64,000 nucleotides of DNA from an uncultured Prevotellaceae bacterium. GTDB lineage: Bacteria > Bacteroidota > Bacteroidia > Bacteroidales > Bacteroidaceae. The stretch lies in NCBI GenBank assembly GCA_902761905.1, contig CACWMK010000022.1, positions 1-64,000 of the forward strand, written 5' to 3'. The translations under genes were made by a program, and so were the position numbers. The notes under the pieces are model-generated. The model saw only the letters and a list, made by a program, of their open reading frames with translations. It did not search any database and was not told where the DNA came from. Below are positions 45,702 through 52,614 of the stretch, piece by piece. The first letter of the stretch is position 1; each line of letters begins with the position of its first letter.

Positions 45702-46295
45702 ATGAAAACAAGCAAATTCTTTCTGGCAGCACTGGCAGTGATGTGCGCCATGACAACAGTGCTTACCGCCTGCGGAAGCGACAATAATGATGACAACAAC
45801 ACACCGAGAACTGCCGAAGTGAAAGGCATCGGTGCACACTACACATTCAGCGTGACGGAGCAGATGTCGCAACTCTGCGACTACACCATCACCTACTACG
45901 ACATCGGTGGCAAACTGGAAACCGAGAAAGTCACATGGGCCGTTACGAATGGTGTGGCCACATGGGAGAAGACTGTCAGCAACACAACTTTCCCTGCTAC
46001 CTTTGGAATAAAGGTCAGCGTGAGTGTGAAGAGCGACGCACAGCTCGAAGGTGTGAAGGTAGATAACGTCTATCCTGTCACTGAAAAGTTGTTCGTCGAG
46101 GGTGTTACCACCGAAGGCAAGCCTGCCTGGGAAAAGACAATCTTCTTCAATGGTAATGTCAGCACTCATGCCAGCACCAGTGGCGACAAACTGAATGCGT
46201 TCTTTGAAGCTATGGAGAACCATGGTGGCATGGTGAACAAGTGCTACACCTTCGACAAGGAAGGCAACGAGATTGCCACCGCCTCAATAGAATAA
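45702..46295 (+). CDS. Small lipoprotein of unknown function, paralog of 47063-47665
   Basis: A 197-residue lipoprotein (MKTSKFFLAALAVMCAMTTVLTAC) with an Asp/Asn linker (GSDNNDDNN) and a beta-rich domain: HYTFSVTEQMSQLCDYTITYY, then a Phe-rich middle and CYTFDKEGNEIATASIE. The lipoprotein at 47063 has the same plan (FTVYTTQDMLDNCEETIYY ... FTFDKDGKMSTT), so the two are diverged paralogs. Last gene of the site-2 unit, followed by a hairpin. Confidence 0.75.
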   Translation: MKTSKFFLAALAVMCAMTTVLTACGSDNNDDNNTPRTAEVKGIGAHYTFSVTEQMSQLCDYTITYYDIGGKLETEKVTWAVTNGVATWEKTVSNTTFPATFGIKVSVSVKSDAQLEGVKVDNVYPVTEKLFVEGVTTEGKPAWEKTIFFNGNVSTHASTSGDKLNAFFEAMENHGGMVNKCYTFDKEGNEIATASIE

Positions 46296-46324
46296 ATTCT
46301 CGCCTTATACATATTTTATTTAAT

Positions 46325-46356
46325 TACCGCCAGCGAAACAGATGTTTCACTGGCGG
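46325..46356 (+). terminator. Hairpin terminator after the lipoprotein unit
   Basis: ACCGCCAGCGAAACA pairs with TGTTTCACTGGCGGT (one mismatch) around a two-base loop, followed by a short T-rich stretch. Confidence 0.65.
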
Positions 46357-46412
46357 TTTGAATTATGCTACCCAATATAGGTTTTACAGAATATCAATGC
46401 GGAGTGCTATAA

Positions 46413-46937
46413 CTGTCGGAAGCCAGCAGCCATATAGTCATCGAGCTTACCGATCATGTCTTGGCCGCACAGATAGCTTTAGACGCCATAGAAGCCTCGG
46501 GCATTGAGAGGGCCAGTCATCTGGCGTTCAAATTATTGTTGGATGATGGATGTGAAACTGTAGAGTTTACCACAAACCATAGAGCTGCAGTCCGTGCGCT
46601 TTCTCTGGTACTAGATAATGCCCGTAAGTTTACAGCTCCTGCTGAGGCTTATGGACAACATGCCGCAACGGATGGGAAAGAACGTGTCGTTTTGAGACTT
46701 AGCGTCGCTGACGGCGGCGTGCAGTTCATCGTCGAAGATACGGGTATCGGCATCCCTGCAACCGAGGCCGAGCGTATTTTCGATGAGTTCGTACAACTAA
46801 ATGAATACTACGATGGCACAGGCATCGGACTAACCGTAGCTCGCAGCTTATCCCGCCGTCTGGGTGGTGATATCCAACTTGATACTACCTATACCGATGG
46901 CGCTCGATTTGTGATGACATTACCCATTCCGGCCTAA
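46413..46937 (+). pseudogene. Histidine-kinase ATPase-domain fragment
   Basis: The frame is open from 46413 and carries only the HATPase half of a sensor kinase: LVLDNARKFT (N box), VEDTGIGIPATEAERIFDEF (G1/F box) and YDGTGIGLTVARSLSRRLGGDI (G2). No HisKA domain, sensor or -7 promoter is seen, and the preceding TAA blocks further extension. It resembles the C-terminal part of the kinase at the right window edge. It is most likely a remnant left by rearrangement, though a small GHKL protein started at TTG 46461 cannot be excluded. Confidence 0.6.
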
Positions 46938-47062
46938 CGGTTACACTCTCCGCCTAATTGATATAAGCAAATTATTAACAGGAAAAAAATAAAAAAGCTG
47001 GCGTCCGCCAGGGACCACCAACTCTGTTCGACGGATGAAAACTTACCTTCCGTCTAAAAACG

Positions 47063-47665
47063 TTATTCTTTGGTGGTCGACATTTTGCCATCCTTGTCGA
47101 ACGTGAAGGTGAAATTTTGGTTCAGACGGCCGGCATTGATTATTTCAGCCACTTTGTTGCCAGCGCCTTCACCGCCTCCCTTTGATGTATATGATTCGCC
47201 GTTATTTATCAAAAAGCCAGCATCGTTGTAGAGTCCATAGATGTATGCATAGCCACGGCTGTATTTGAATTTCTCTATCGAATCGATTGATCCCTTGAGT
47301 TTGACCTCACGTTTGAAGGTAAAGGTGGCGGGCAGACCGTCGTAAGCCACGGTAATCTCGCACGCATAATTCTTATCAATGTTGTTCTCGTTCAAAACAA
47401 GAAATCTTGGCTCGTAACCATCGTTGTAATAAATAGTCTCCTCGCAGTTATCAAGCATGTCCTGAGTGGTGTAGACAGTGAAAGTCATAGCTACTTTAGC
47501 AGGAGTCTTGTCATCCTTGTTGTCTTTGTTGTTGTCATCGTCGCTGCTGCAGGCGCTGAATATGGTCATTGTCATTGCGCAGCAAAGAACGGCTGCTAGC
47601 GTCATGATTGTCTTTTTCAATTGCTGCTTCTTGGCCTCAATTTGTTCATTTGTAAGTGTTGCCAT
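47063..47665 (-). CDS. Chimeric lipoprotein: leader-peptide N-terminus fused to lipoprotein signal
   Basis: A 200-residue protein whose first 17 residues (MATLTNEQIEAKKQQLK) are the start of a double-glycine leader peptide identical to that at 62123. It then continues as a normal lipoprotein signal of the local cassette (KTIMTLAAVLCCAMTMTIFSAC) and a SSDDDNN linker. The promoter and first codons are a near-identical copy of 61993-62172. Translation from the leader ATG gives a signal peptide with a long charged n-region; the TTG at the fusion could also serve as start. The mature domain is paralogous to 45702-46295. Driven by operator site 8. Confidence 0.75.
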   Translation of the reverse strand: MATLTNEQIEAKKQQLKKTIMTLAAVLCCAMTMTIFSACSSDDDNNKDNKDDKTPAKVAMTFTVYTTQDMLDNCEETIYYNDGYEPRFLVLNENNIDKNYACEITVAYDGLPATFTFKREVKLKGSIDSIEKFKYSRGYAYIYGLYNDAGFLINNGESYTSKGGGEGAGNKVAEIINAGRLNQNFTFTFDKDGKMSTTKE

Positions 47666-47795
47666 AATTTTTAATATTTTGTTGATTAATAATTGAATTC
47701 GGTTGCAAAATTACAAACAATTATCCAAACTAATGTCTCACTAGCGGAAAAATATGTTTCATTTTTGGAATTTTCTTCATTTTGTTAATTTTGCA
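47616..47795 (-). repeat. 180-bp duplication of a leader-peptide promoter and start
   Basis: Its reverse complement matches 61993-62172 with about four differences by eye, covering the operator, promoter, 5' untranslated region and 16 codons of the leader gene. The similarity stops where the lipoprotein signal sequence begins. Confidence 0.9.
47706..47761 (-). promoter_or_regulatory. AraC-type operator-promoter, site 8 (chimeric lipoprotein)
   Basis: Minus strand: TGAAACA from 47761, TGAGACA from 47740 (21 bp), then TAATTTTG from 47713 (27 bp). It has the TGADACA flavour of the repeat. Confidence 0.75.
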
Positions 47796-47810
47796 ATAGA
47801 ATTAATGATA

Positions 47811-48437
47811 CTATTTTACTAAGTGGTTTAAGTCGTTCTTGTCGAAAGGCTGGAAACTGATGGCCCAGCTGCCGCCATCCTTCTCCCATGAGGAGACTTG
47901 TACCTCGATTGAGCCATCGGCAGAAAGGTAGAGGTAGGTGAGGTCGGCATTGAAGTCGTCGAACTTGATTTCCCCCTTATTTACAAATCCGTTGCGTTCC
48001 AACTCGGCCATAACAGGTTCTAGAGGCATGGGAAAGAAATAGTCGTATGAAACGAGGTAGAGATTGGTCCCGTCGGCATTGGCAAAGTAGAAACCCAACT
48101 TACACTTGCCTTTGGTGTACTCCTTACAATAGGAACGACCTCCCTCATATTCGAAAGTGTTCAGGTCACTTGCTTTCCACTCGGCATAGTCTGCGTATGT
48201 TGCCTTGAGGTACTTCTCTACGTCGGCCAGCGAGGAACCGAAAGCCATGTAGGGCTTAATTTCGATCGAGTCGAGGTTAATCACTAAGGCCGTAGAATCT
48301 TCCGACATCTCTGTCGTTGCGGTCTTGTCTCTGTTGTCGCAGGCGGTGAATACTGTTGTTGTCATTACGCAGCAAAGGACGGCTGCAAAGGCTGCTCTCA
48401 CTCGACCGTAGGTCAATGTCATGATAATCTTTTTCAT
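47811..48437 (-). CDS. Lipoprotein of unknown function with interrupted signal cassette
   Basis: A 208-residue lipoprotein. The signal peptide is the local cassette, but nine residues (TYGRVRAAF) are inserted between MKKIIMTL and AAVLCCVMTTTVFTAC. The mature protein is acidic with Tyr-rich strands (YMAFGSSLADVEKYLKATYADYAEW, LGFYFANADGTNLYLVSYDYFF); I do not recognise a family. It is the last gene of the minus-strand unit started by operator site 5, 34 bp after the CsgG-like gene. Confidence 0.7.
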   Translation of the reverse strand: MKKIIMTLTYGRVRAAFAAVLCCVMTTTVFTACDNRDKTATTEMSEDSTALVINLDSIEIKPYMAFGSSLADVEKYLKATYADYAEWKASDLNTFEYEGGRSYCKEYTKGKCKLGFYFANADGTNLYLVSYDYFFPMPLEPVMAELERNGFVNKGEIKFDDFNADLTYLYLSADGSIEVQVSSWEKDGGSWAISFQPFDKNDLNHLVK

Positions 48438-48471
48438 ATTTACTTGTTATTATTTAAGTTATTTATTTTTA

Positions 48472-49353
48472 TCAGTCGATGGAGATGACTTTGAGATTCT
48501 CGCCAGCGTCAAGAGCTGCCTTGATGTCCTTGCCACCACTCTGCACCTTGCAGCGACTGATGTCATCGCCTTCTACGGCTTCAATCTTCAACTTGCCAAT
48601 CTGCGACTTAGCCTCGCGTCCGGCAACGGTCTTGACGGTATATACGCCCAAGTGTAGTCCTTCGCAAGCGCCTTCACCACTACCTAGGTCGATGTATACC
48701 TCCTTCTGCTTATCCTTCTTGGCGGCAGCGCCCTCAATGATGTTGGCCTCCAATGGACGGTACTTGTTGAGCCAAGCGCTGATGCGATTTGAGAACCGAC
48801 TGATTGCATCACGGATGGCCTTGTCAGAATCAGAGTAAGAAGAACTCCCCATGCCTGAACCGCTAAACGAAGGGCTTGCAACTACCTCGCCTGTCTTTGC
48901 ATCTTTCAGTGTAAGCATCGCCTCAACCACACCTGTATAGTTGGTTGTTATCTGAGTCTTCCCGTCCTTATCTTTCCATGTGCGGCTATCTGTCTTGGCC
49001 TTTATGTTAGTGATGACGGCATCGGCCACAAGATTGCCCTCCTCCATCACATCATCCAAATTCACCAGACCTTCGTTAAATCGGAAGCGACGAGAGTTGG
49101 ATAGTCCGTTGATGATTGCGTTCTTCACGTCTTCTTCATACTTGGTAGCCTGCACGTCGGCCTTACCGGTCAGTACGCCAGACAATACCTTACCAATGGT
49201 CTCGCCAGTTGATAGTTTCTCGTTGTGGTGAGTGTACTGCACATTGCCAAGCGTGATACGATACATCCGGTTTCTGTTTGTCTGGGCATCTTGTGCCGAA
49301 ACTGTGATTGCGCAGCAAAGGACGGCTGCTAGCGTCATGATTATTTTTTTCAT
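48472..49353 (-). CDS. Secreted CsgG/LpoB-like protein with FlgT-C-like tail
   Basis: A 293-residue exported protein. The signal is the shared cassette (MTLAAVLCCAITVSAQ) but with a signal-peptidase I site and no lipobox. Residues ~30-195 resemble the CsgG/LpoB alpha/beta fold (YEEDVKNAIINGLSNSRRFRF, LVADAVITNIKAKTDSR, VEAMLTLKDAKTGEVVAS). The tail (~205-293; KEVYIDLGSGEGACEGLHLGVYTV, IGKLKIEAVEGDDISRCKV) resembles FlgT C-terminal domains. It may be a periplasmic or envelope-assembly factor. Fold assignments are by eye and moderate. Confidence 0.6.
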   Translation of the reverse strand: MKKIIMTLAAVLCCAITVSAQDAQTNRNRMYRITLGNVQYTHHNEKLSTGETIGKVLSGVLTGKADVQATKYEEDVKNAIINGLSNSRRFRFNEGLVNLDDVMEEGNLVADAVITNIKAKTDSRTWKDKDGKTQITTNYTGVVEAMLTLKDAKTGEVVASPSFSGSGMGSSSYSDSDKAIRDAISRFSNRISAWLNKYRPLEANIIEGAAAKKDKQKEVYIDLGSGEGACEGLHLGVYTVKTVAGREAKSQIGKLKIEAVEGDDISRCKVQSGGKDIKAALDAGENLKVISID

Positions 49354-49365
49354 TGTTGTTTATGA

Positions 49366-49743
49366 TTAGAATTTGTACTCTTTAAGTATTTTTTGTCTGC
49401 CGTCAGGACGGCGGGTCTTGAAGATAACCACCTTGCCGCTTCTGCCTTGAAGCTTAGTCTTCAAGTTCTCGTAACAAGCATCGCAGGCTTCTTTCACTTG
49501 GCCATCGGCACCGCCCATGATGGGCTCGAGACCAACTGAGAATCTGATGGCAGTGTCGAATGGACCGCAGGCATCCTGATAATCGAAGTCGGTGCTGAAG
49601 GATTTGTAACTGTAGAAGGCGTTGGAATCGTACATTCCATTTAATTCGTCCTCGAGTTTTTCACATGAGGCAAGCGAGAGGCACGAAATTGTGAGCAGAA
49701 GTGTTGTCGTTACCGTCATCATTCTTGTTGTAAGTTTTTTCAT
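49366..49743 (-). CDS. Small cysteine-containing lipoprotein
   Basis: A ~125-residue lipoprotein starting at ATG 49743 (three codons inside the longest frame): MKKLTTRMMTVTTTLLLTISCLSLASC, lipobox LASC. The mature part has four further Cys (DACGPF, EACDACYENL, which could form disulfides) and a basic end (VVIFKTRRPDGRQKIL). No family recognised. It lies between the membrane peptide and the CsgG-like gene in the site-5 operon. Confidence 0.7.
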   Translation of the reverse strand: MKKLTTRMMTVTTTLLLTISCLSLASCEKLEDELNGMYDSNAFYSYKSFSTDFDYQDACGPFDTAIRFSVGLEPIMGGADGQVKEACDACYENLKTKLQGRSGKVVIFKTRRPDGRQKILKEYKF

Positions 49744-49807
49744 AACCAACATAATGTTTAGAGTTTTAATTGTTAATACTATTTTAAATTATAATTATTT
49801 CTATAGG

Positions 49808-49990
49808 TTACAAAAGACCCGCTTTTGATATCTTTCTGCGCATCTTTTCGTTTTCGTCGATGAAACGACCAAGTGTGGCGTTCTTGTCGCCTATCTGCCA
49901 ACGCTGGTAGACGATTATAGCTATGAGCACCAATACCACTACTATCATGGTGGCTGCGAGGGCTACACTGAGGATGATACTTAACTCCAT
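49808..49990 (-). CDS. 60-residue single-span membrane peptide, second copy
   Basis: Homologue of 44628-44810: same length, membrane helix (~5-28) and almost the same tail (YQRWQIGDKNATLGRFIDEN), differing mainly in the helix and the last residues. It begins 27 bp after the -7 element of operator site 5 and leads a unit of four genes. Function unknown. Confidence 0.75.
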   Translation of the reverse strand: MELSIILSVALAATMIVVVLVLIAIIVYQRWQIGDKNATLGRFIDENEKMRRKISKAGLL

Positions 49991-50016
49991 AGCATTGCAT
50001 TTTTGATTTCACGCTG

Positions 50017-50072
50017 CAAAGGTACAGCAAGGCGGGGAAACGGTTGTGCCACCCATGCAAATCTTTGTGCCA
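50017..50072 (-). promoter_or_regulatory. AraC-type operator-promoter, site 5
   Basis: Minus strand: TGGCACA from 50072, TGGCACA from 50051 (21 bp), then TACCTTTG from 50024 (27 bp). It lies downstream of the AraC-type gene ending at 50171. Confidence 0.8.
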
Positions 50073-50113
50073 ATTACTCAAAAACAGCATTTTAGCTGTG
50101 GCACAGCGTAAAA

Positions 50114-50150
50114 AAAACAAAGCCCGCCGTGACACAGCGAGCTTTGTTTT
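50114..50150. terminator. Terminator hairpin behind regulator copy 3
   Basis: AAAACAAAGC (50114-50123) pairs with GCTTTGTTTT (50141-50150), with CGC/GCG inside. It sits at the same place as the hairpin at 40814-40850. Confidence 0.7.
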
Positions 50151-50170
50151 ATCGATGAAATGGGACTTTT

Positions 50171-51853
50171 CTACTTTTTCGCAACTTGACGATAGTCGGA
50201 AGGCGACATGGCGTAAGTTTCGCTGAAAAGACGATAGAAGGTGCGACGGGATAGTCCGCAAAGTTCAGCGATTAGACCAACGGAGTCGTCAGTGGTAGAA
50301 AGCAAATGCGCGGCGTGGCGCAGACGGTAACTGTTGATGAAGTCGGCAGGCGTCTGGTCGGCACACTCGCGAATGGCATCGTGGATGTATGTTCGGTTGG
50401 TGCCTAGCATACGTGCCAGTGTGTCTTGATTTGTGTCGGGATCGGTGAAGATGTCGGGTTGTTTCATCAGTTCGCAGAGTCGTCGGTAGAGTTGTTGACT
50501 AGTGGTGAGTTCAGCCTCGGGCGCGGCCTCCAACTGTTCAAGGGCCTGTTGCTGCTCTTGTTCGCGCTGTTCAATATCGGCCAACAAGCGGCGGTTCTTC
50601 TCCGTCAGTACCTTATTATATTTATAAGAACGCCAAAGCAAGTAGGCTATAAGTACACATATAAGGACTGCTGCAACGATTATGATGCGGTGGATGATTA
50701 GCGACTGGCGGCGGCTGGCAATCTCTGCCTCTTTCTGGCGGATTTCCTGCTGCTGCTCCACGTCAATCTTTCGCTCCTCCAGATGAATGGAATCGGTCAG
50801 ATGGCGCATTCGGTCGGCATATACCATAGCCTCGTCCGTGCGCCCAGCCTTTTTCAATGCCTTGTAGTGGCTCATCATATAGTTGGTAATGTAGGAGCTA
50901 TTGATGGAGCTGCCCCGGGCCAGATAGAGGGAATCGGTCTGGCGGAACAGACGGATGGCTTCGTCATAGCGAGCTACTATCGTGAGGTAGCGGGCATCGG
51001 CTACCAAGTCATAGGGCGACGGATTCGGAGCCAGCCGATGTTTCTGGTATAGAGCCTCGGCCTTGTCGTAAAAGCCATTGGCTGCATAGCTCAGGGCCTG
51101 GTTGATGATAAGGTTGTTGCTGCGTAAGTTTAAAACGTTCTCCGGCATGTCTGGACAGCGGGCCATACGGGCCAGGGCCGTATCGCTGTTAGCTACCAAA
51201 GGCAGAGCCTTTTGAGGCAGGTCATGCTCAAGGTAGAACTCCGTGGTCTCTATTACGGCTATAGACAAGGCATCTATAATCCAGTAATCTTTGGGCTGTG
51301 TTACGCCCATCATCAGGTCGACGCCCTCCTGATAATAGTGTTCGGCCTGTTCGATGTGCCCCATGCGCTCCTCGCAACTGGCTTTGGTGGTAAGCGCACG
51401 ACTTTTTACCCGCAGGGCCATCTGCTCGTCCAAACCACCCATGTCCACGTCGGCAATAATTTCGTCGGCCAAATGGATGGACTTTCCCCATTCGCCATTT
51501 TTGTTTAGCAGCGAGGTAATCAGGAGAAGGGCCGAATAATAGTTAACACCTTCGCTCCTGAGTTCGGGACTATTCTTGATCTTCTCGCCGTAGAAAATAG
51601 CCAATTGTGTCTTGCCCATTTGCCCATAAACATTGGTTCTAATCAGGTTGGCCGTAGTTTCCGAAAACACGCCAACCTGCTCAGCACTGTCTACCCGCGA
51701 TAATACTTGTTCTGGGTTCGAGAATAATATTTCCTGAAGCTCGTTCTTCAAGTTGGTTGCTTCCTCACTGCGGTCAGGTTTCGTGCAGCCTATCGTCAGG
51801 GCCACTACGGCGACAATAGTTGTCAAAATGATTATATATCTGCTCTTTTTCAT
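50171..51853 (-). CDS. TPR-transmembrane-AraC regulator, copy 3
   Basis: A 560-residue regulator; ATG 51853 is chosen because the same ATG context is conserved in copy 4. Lipobox-like signal (VVALTIGC), TPR-like periplasmic region (e.g. HIEQAEHYYQEGVDLMM, ALYQKHRLAP), a membrane helix (~385-405, IIIVAAVLICVLIAYLLW), coiled coil, and an AraC domain nearly identical to the other copies. Its TACCTTTG promoter region shares a TTCGATT block and AAAAAAGTGTACCTTTGCTGCA-type sequence with copy 4, and lacks the TGRCACA repeats, so it is not obviously autoregulated. It is divergent from the leader-peptide operon at 52123. Confidence 0.85.
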   Translation of the reverse strand: MKKSRYIIILTTIVAVVALTIGCTKPDRSEEATNLKNELQEILFSNPEQVLSRVDSAEQVGVFSETTANLIRTNVYGQMGKTQLAIFYGEKIKNSPELRSEGVNYYSALLLITSLLNKNGEWGKSIHLADEIIADVDMGGLDEQMALRVKSRALTTKASCEERMGHIEQAEHYYQEGVDLMMGVTQPKDYWIIDALSIAVIETTEFYLEHDLPQKALPLVANSDTALARMARCPDMPENVLNLRSNNLIINQALSYAANGFYDKAEALYQKHRLAPNPSPYDLVADARYLTIVARYDEAIRLFRQTDSLYLARGSSINSSYITNYMMSHYKALKKAGRTDEAMVYADRMRHLTDSIHLEERKIDVEQQQEIRQKEAEIASRRQSLIIHRIIIVAAVLICVLIAYLLWRSYKYNKVLTEKNRRLLADIEQREQEQQQALEQLEAAPEAELTTSQQLYRRLCELMKQPDIFTDPDTNQDTLARMLGTNRTYIHDAIRECADQTPADFINSYRLRHAAHLLSTTDDSVGLIAELCGLSRRTFYRLFSETYAMSPSDYRQVAKK

Positions 51854-51972
51854 AAGTGTCATTGATAAAATTGCAGCAAAGGTACACTTTTTTTCCTAAT
51901 AATCGAAAACTTTTTCTTTTTTTACCTCGTTTTTATGCTTTGCCACGGCCTGGAATGCAGGTTTTGCAGAAT

Positions 51973-52028
51973 TGACACAAAGATTTGCAAGGGTGGCACA
52001 CATGTTTCCACGCTTTGCCGTACCTTTG
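51973..52028 (+). promoter_or_regulatory. AraC-type operator-promoter, site 3 (leader-peptide operon)
   Basis: TGACACA at 51973, TGGCACA at 51994 (21 bp), TACCTTTG at 52021 (27 bp). The preceding ~40 bp also match the flank of site 1, so the whole block appears duplicated. It drives two leader peptides and an LRR protein. Confidence 0.8.
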
Positions 52029-52053
52029 CCACCGATAATAAAATATAAAGCGT

Positions 52054-52089
52054 GTGGAAATAAGTCCTATCCTCACCGTAGCACAATAG
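52054..52089 (+). pseudogene. Truncated remnant of the 60-residue membrane-peptide gene
   Basis: GTG GAA ATA AGT... reproduces the start of 44628 (MEISLILTVA becomes VEISPILTVA) with its upstream AAAGCG, then hits a stop after 11 codons. The original gene has been cut and joined to the leader-peptide gene 34 bp downstream. Confidence 0.7.
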
Positions 52090-52122
52090 AACAATGTCTC
52101 ACCTTATAAATAATAATGTATT

Positions 52123-52311
52123 ATGGCAACAATGACAAACGAACAGATTGAGCAGAAGAAGCAGCAGTTGAAGCAACTGGCTGAAGAAGTAAAACAACTG
52201 AAGAACGAACTGGTGGAAGCCGGAGCGTGGCCCCTCAGCGAGGATGACCTCGACAACGTGGCTGGCGGTCTTCTTATGCCATGGATCCTTAACCCTGAAG
52301 CTTATTTCTAA
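52123..52311 (+). CDS. Double-glycine leader peptide precursor 1
   Basis: A 62-residue peptide: 49-residue helical, Gln/Lys/Glu-rich leader ending LSEDDLDNVAGG, then a 13-residue hydrophobic core (LLMPWILNPEAYF). The end of the leader matches the general [L]SxEELxxVAGG pattern of Nif11/lanthipeptide/bacteriocin-type leaders cut after GG. Five related sequences in this window share the 49-residue length. The core has no Cys, so it is not a lanthipeptide. First in the site-3 operon. Confidence 0.8.
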   Translation: MATMTNEQIEQKKQQLKQLAEEVKQLKNELVEAGAWPLSEDDLDNVAGGLLMPWILNPEAYF

Positions 52312-52352
52312 AAAGGTAAAACGTTCATTCGTATTATTCAAATCAAAGCATC

Positions 52353-52586
52353 ATGGCAACAATGACAGTAGAACAGATTGAGCAGAAGAAGCAACTGCTC
52401 GCAGAGAAAGTGAAAGAGATGAAAGCCATCTACGACGAACTCGTGGAGGCTGGTGCAATCGAACTGTCCGAGGAAGAACTCGACAAGGCCGCCGGAGGAG
52501 ATTCTTTCCAGGGATGGAGACCTCCTACATTCAATAGAGATACGAAAACAGAAGATGATCCCCTTGACTTTTCATGTGATCTCTAA
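52353..52586 (+). CDS. Double-glycine leader peptide precursor 2
   Basis: A 77-residue peptide with a 49-residue leader (ending LSEEELDKAAGG) and a 28-residue core starting DSFQGWRPPTF and ending in FSCDL. The leader is the closest to the textbook double-glycine motif. The core is acidic and has a single Cys near the end. It lies 41 bp after precursor 1 and 28 bp before the LRR gene, on the same transcript. Confidence 0.8.
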   Translation: MATMTVEQIEQKKQLLAEKVKEMKAIYDELVEAGAIELSEEELDKAAGGDSFQGWRPPTFNRDTKTEDDPLDFSCDL

Positions 52587-52614
52587 ACATTATTATATAT
52601 TATTGGAATAAACA

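Noticed and set aside
52123..52586. Lanthipeptide or lasso-peptide precursors
   Set aside because: The cores have at most one Cys and no ring-forming pattern, and no LanM/LanB, cyclase or radical-SAM gene is nearby.
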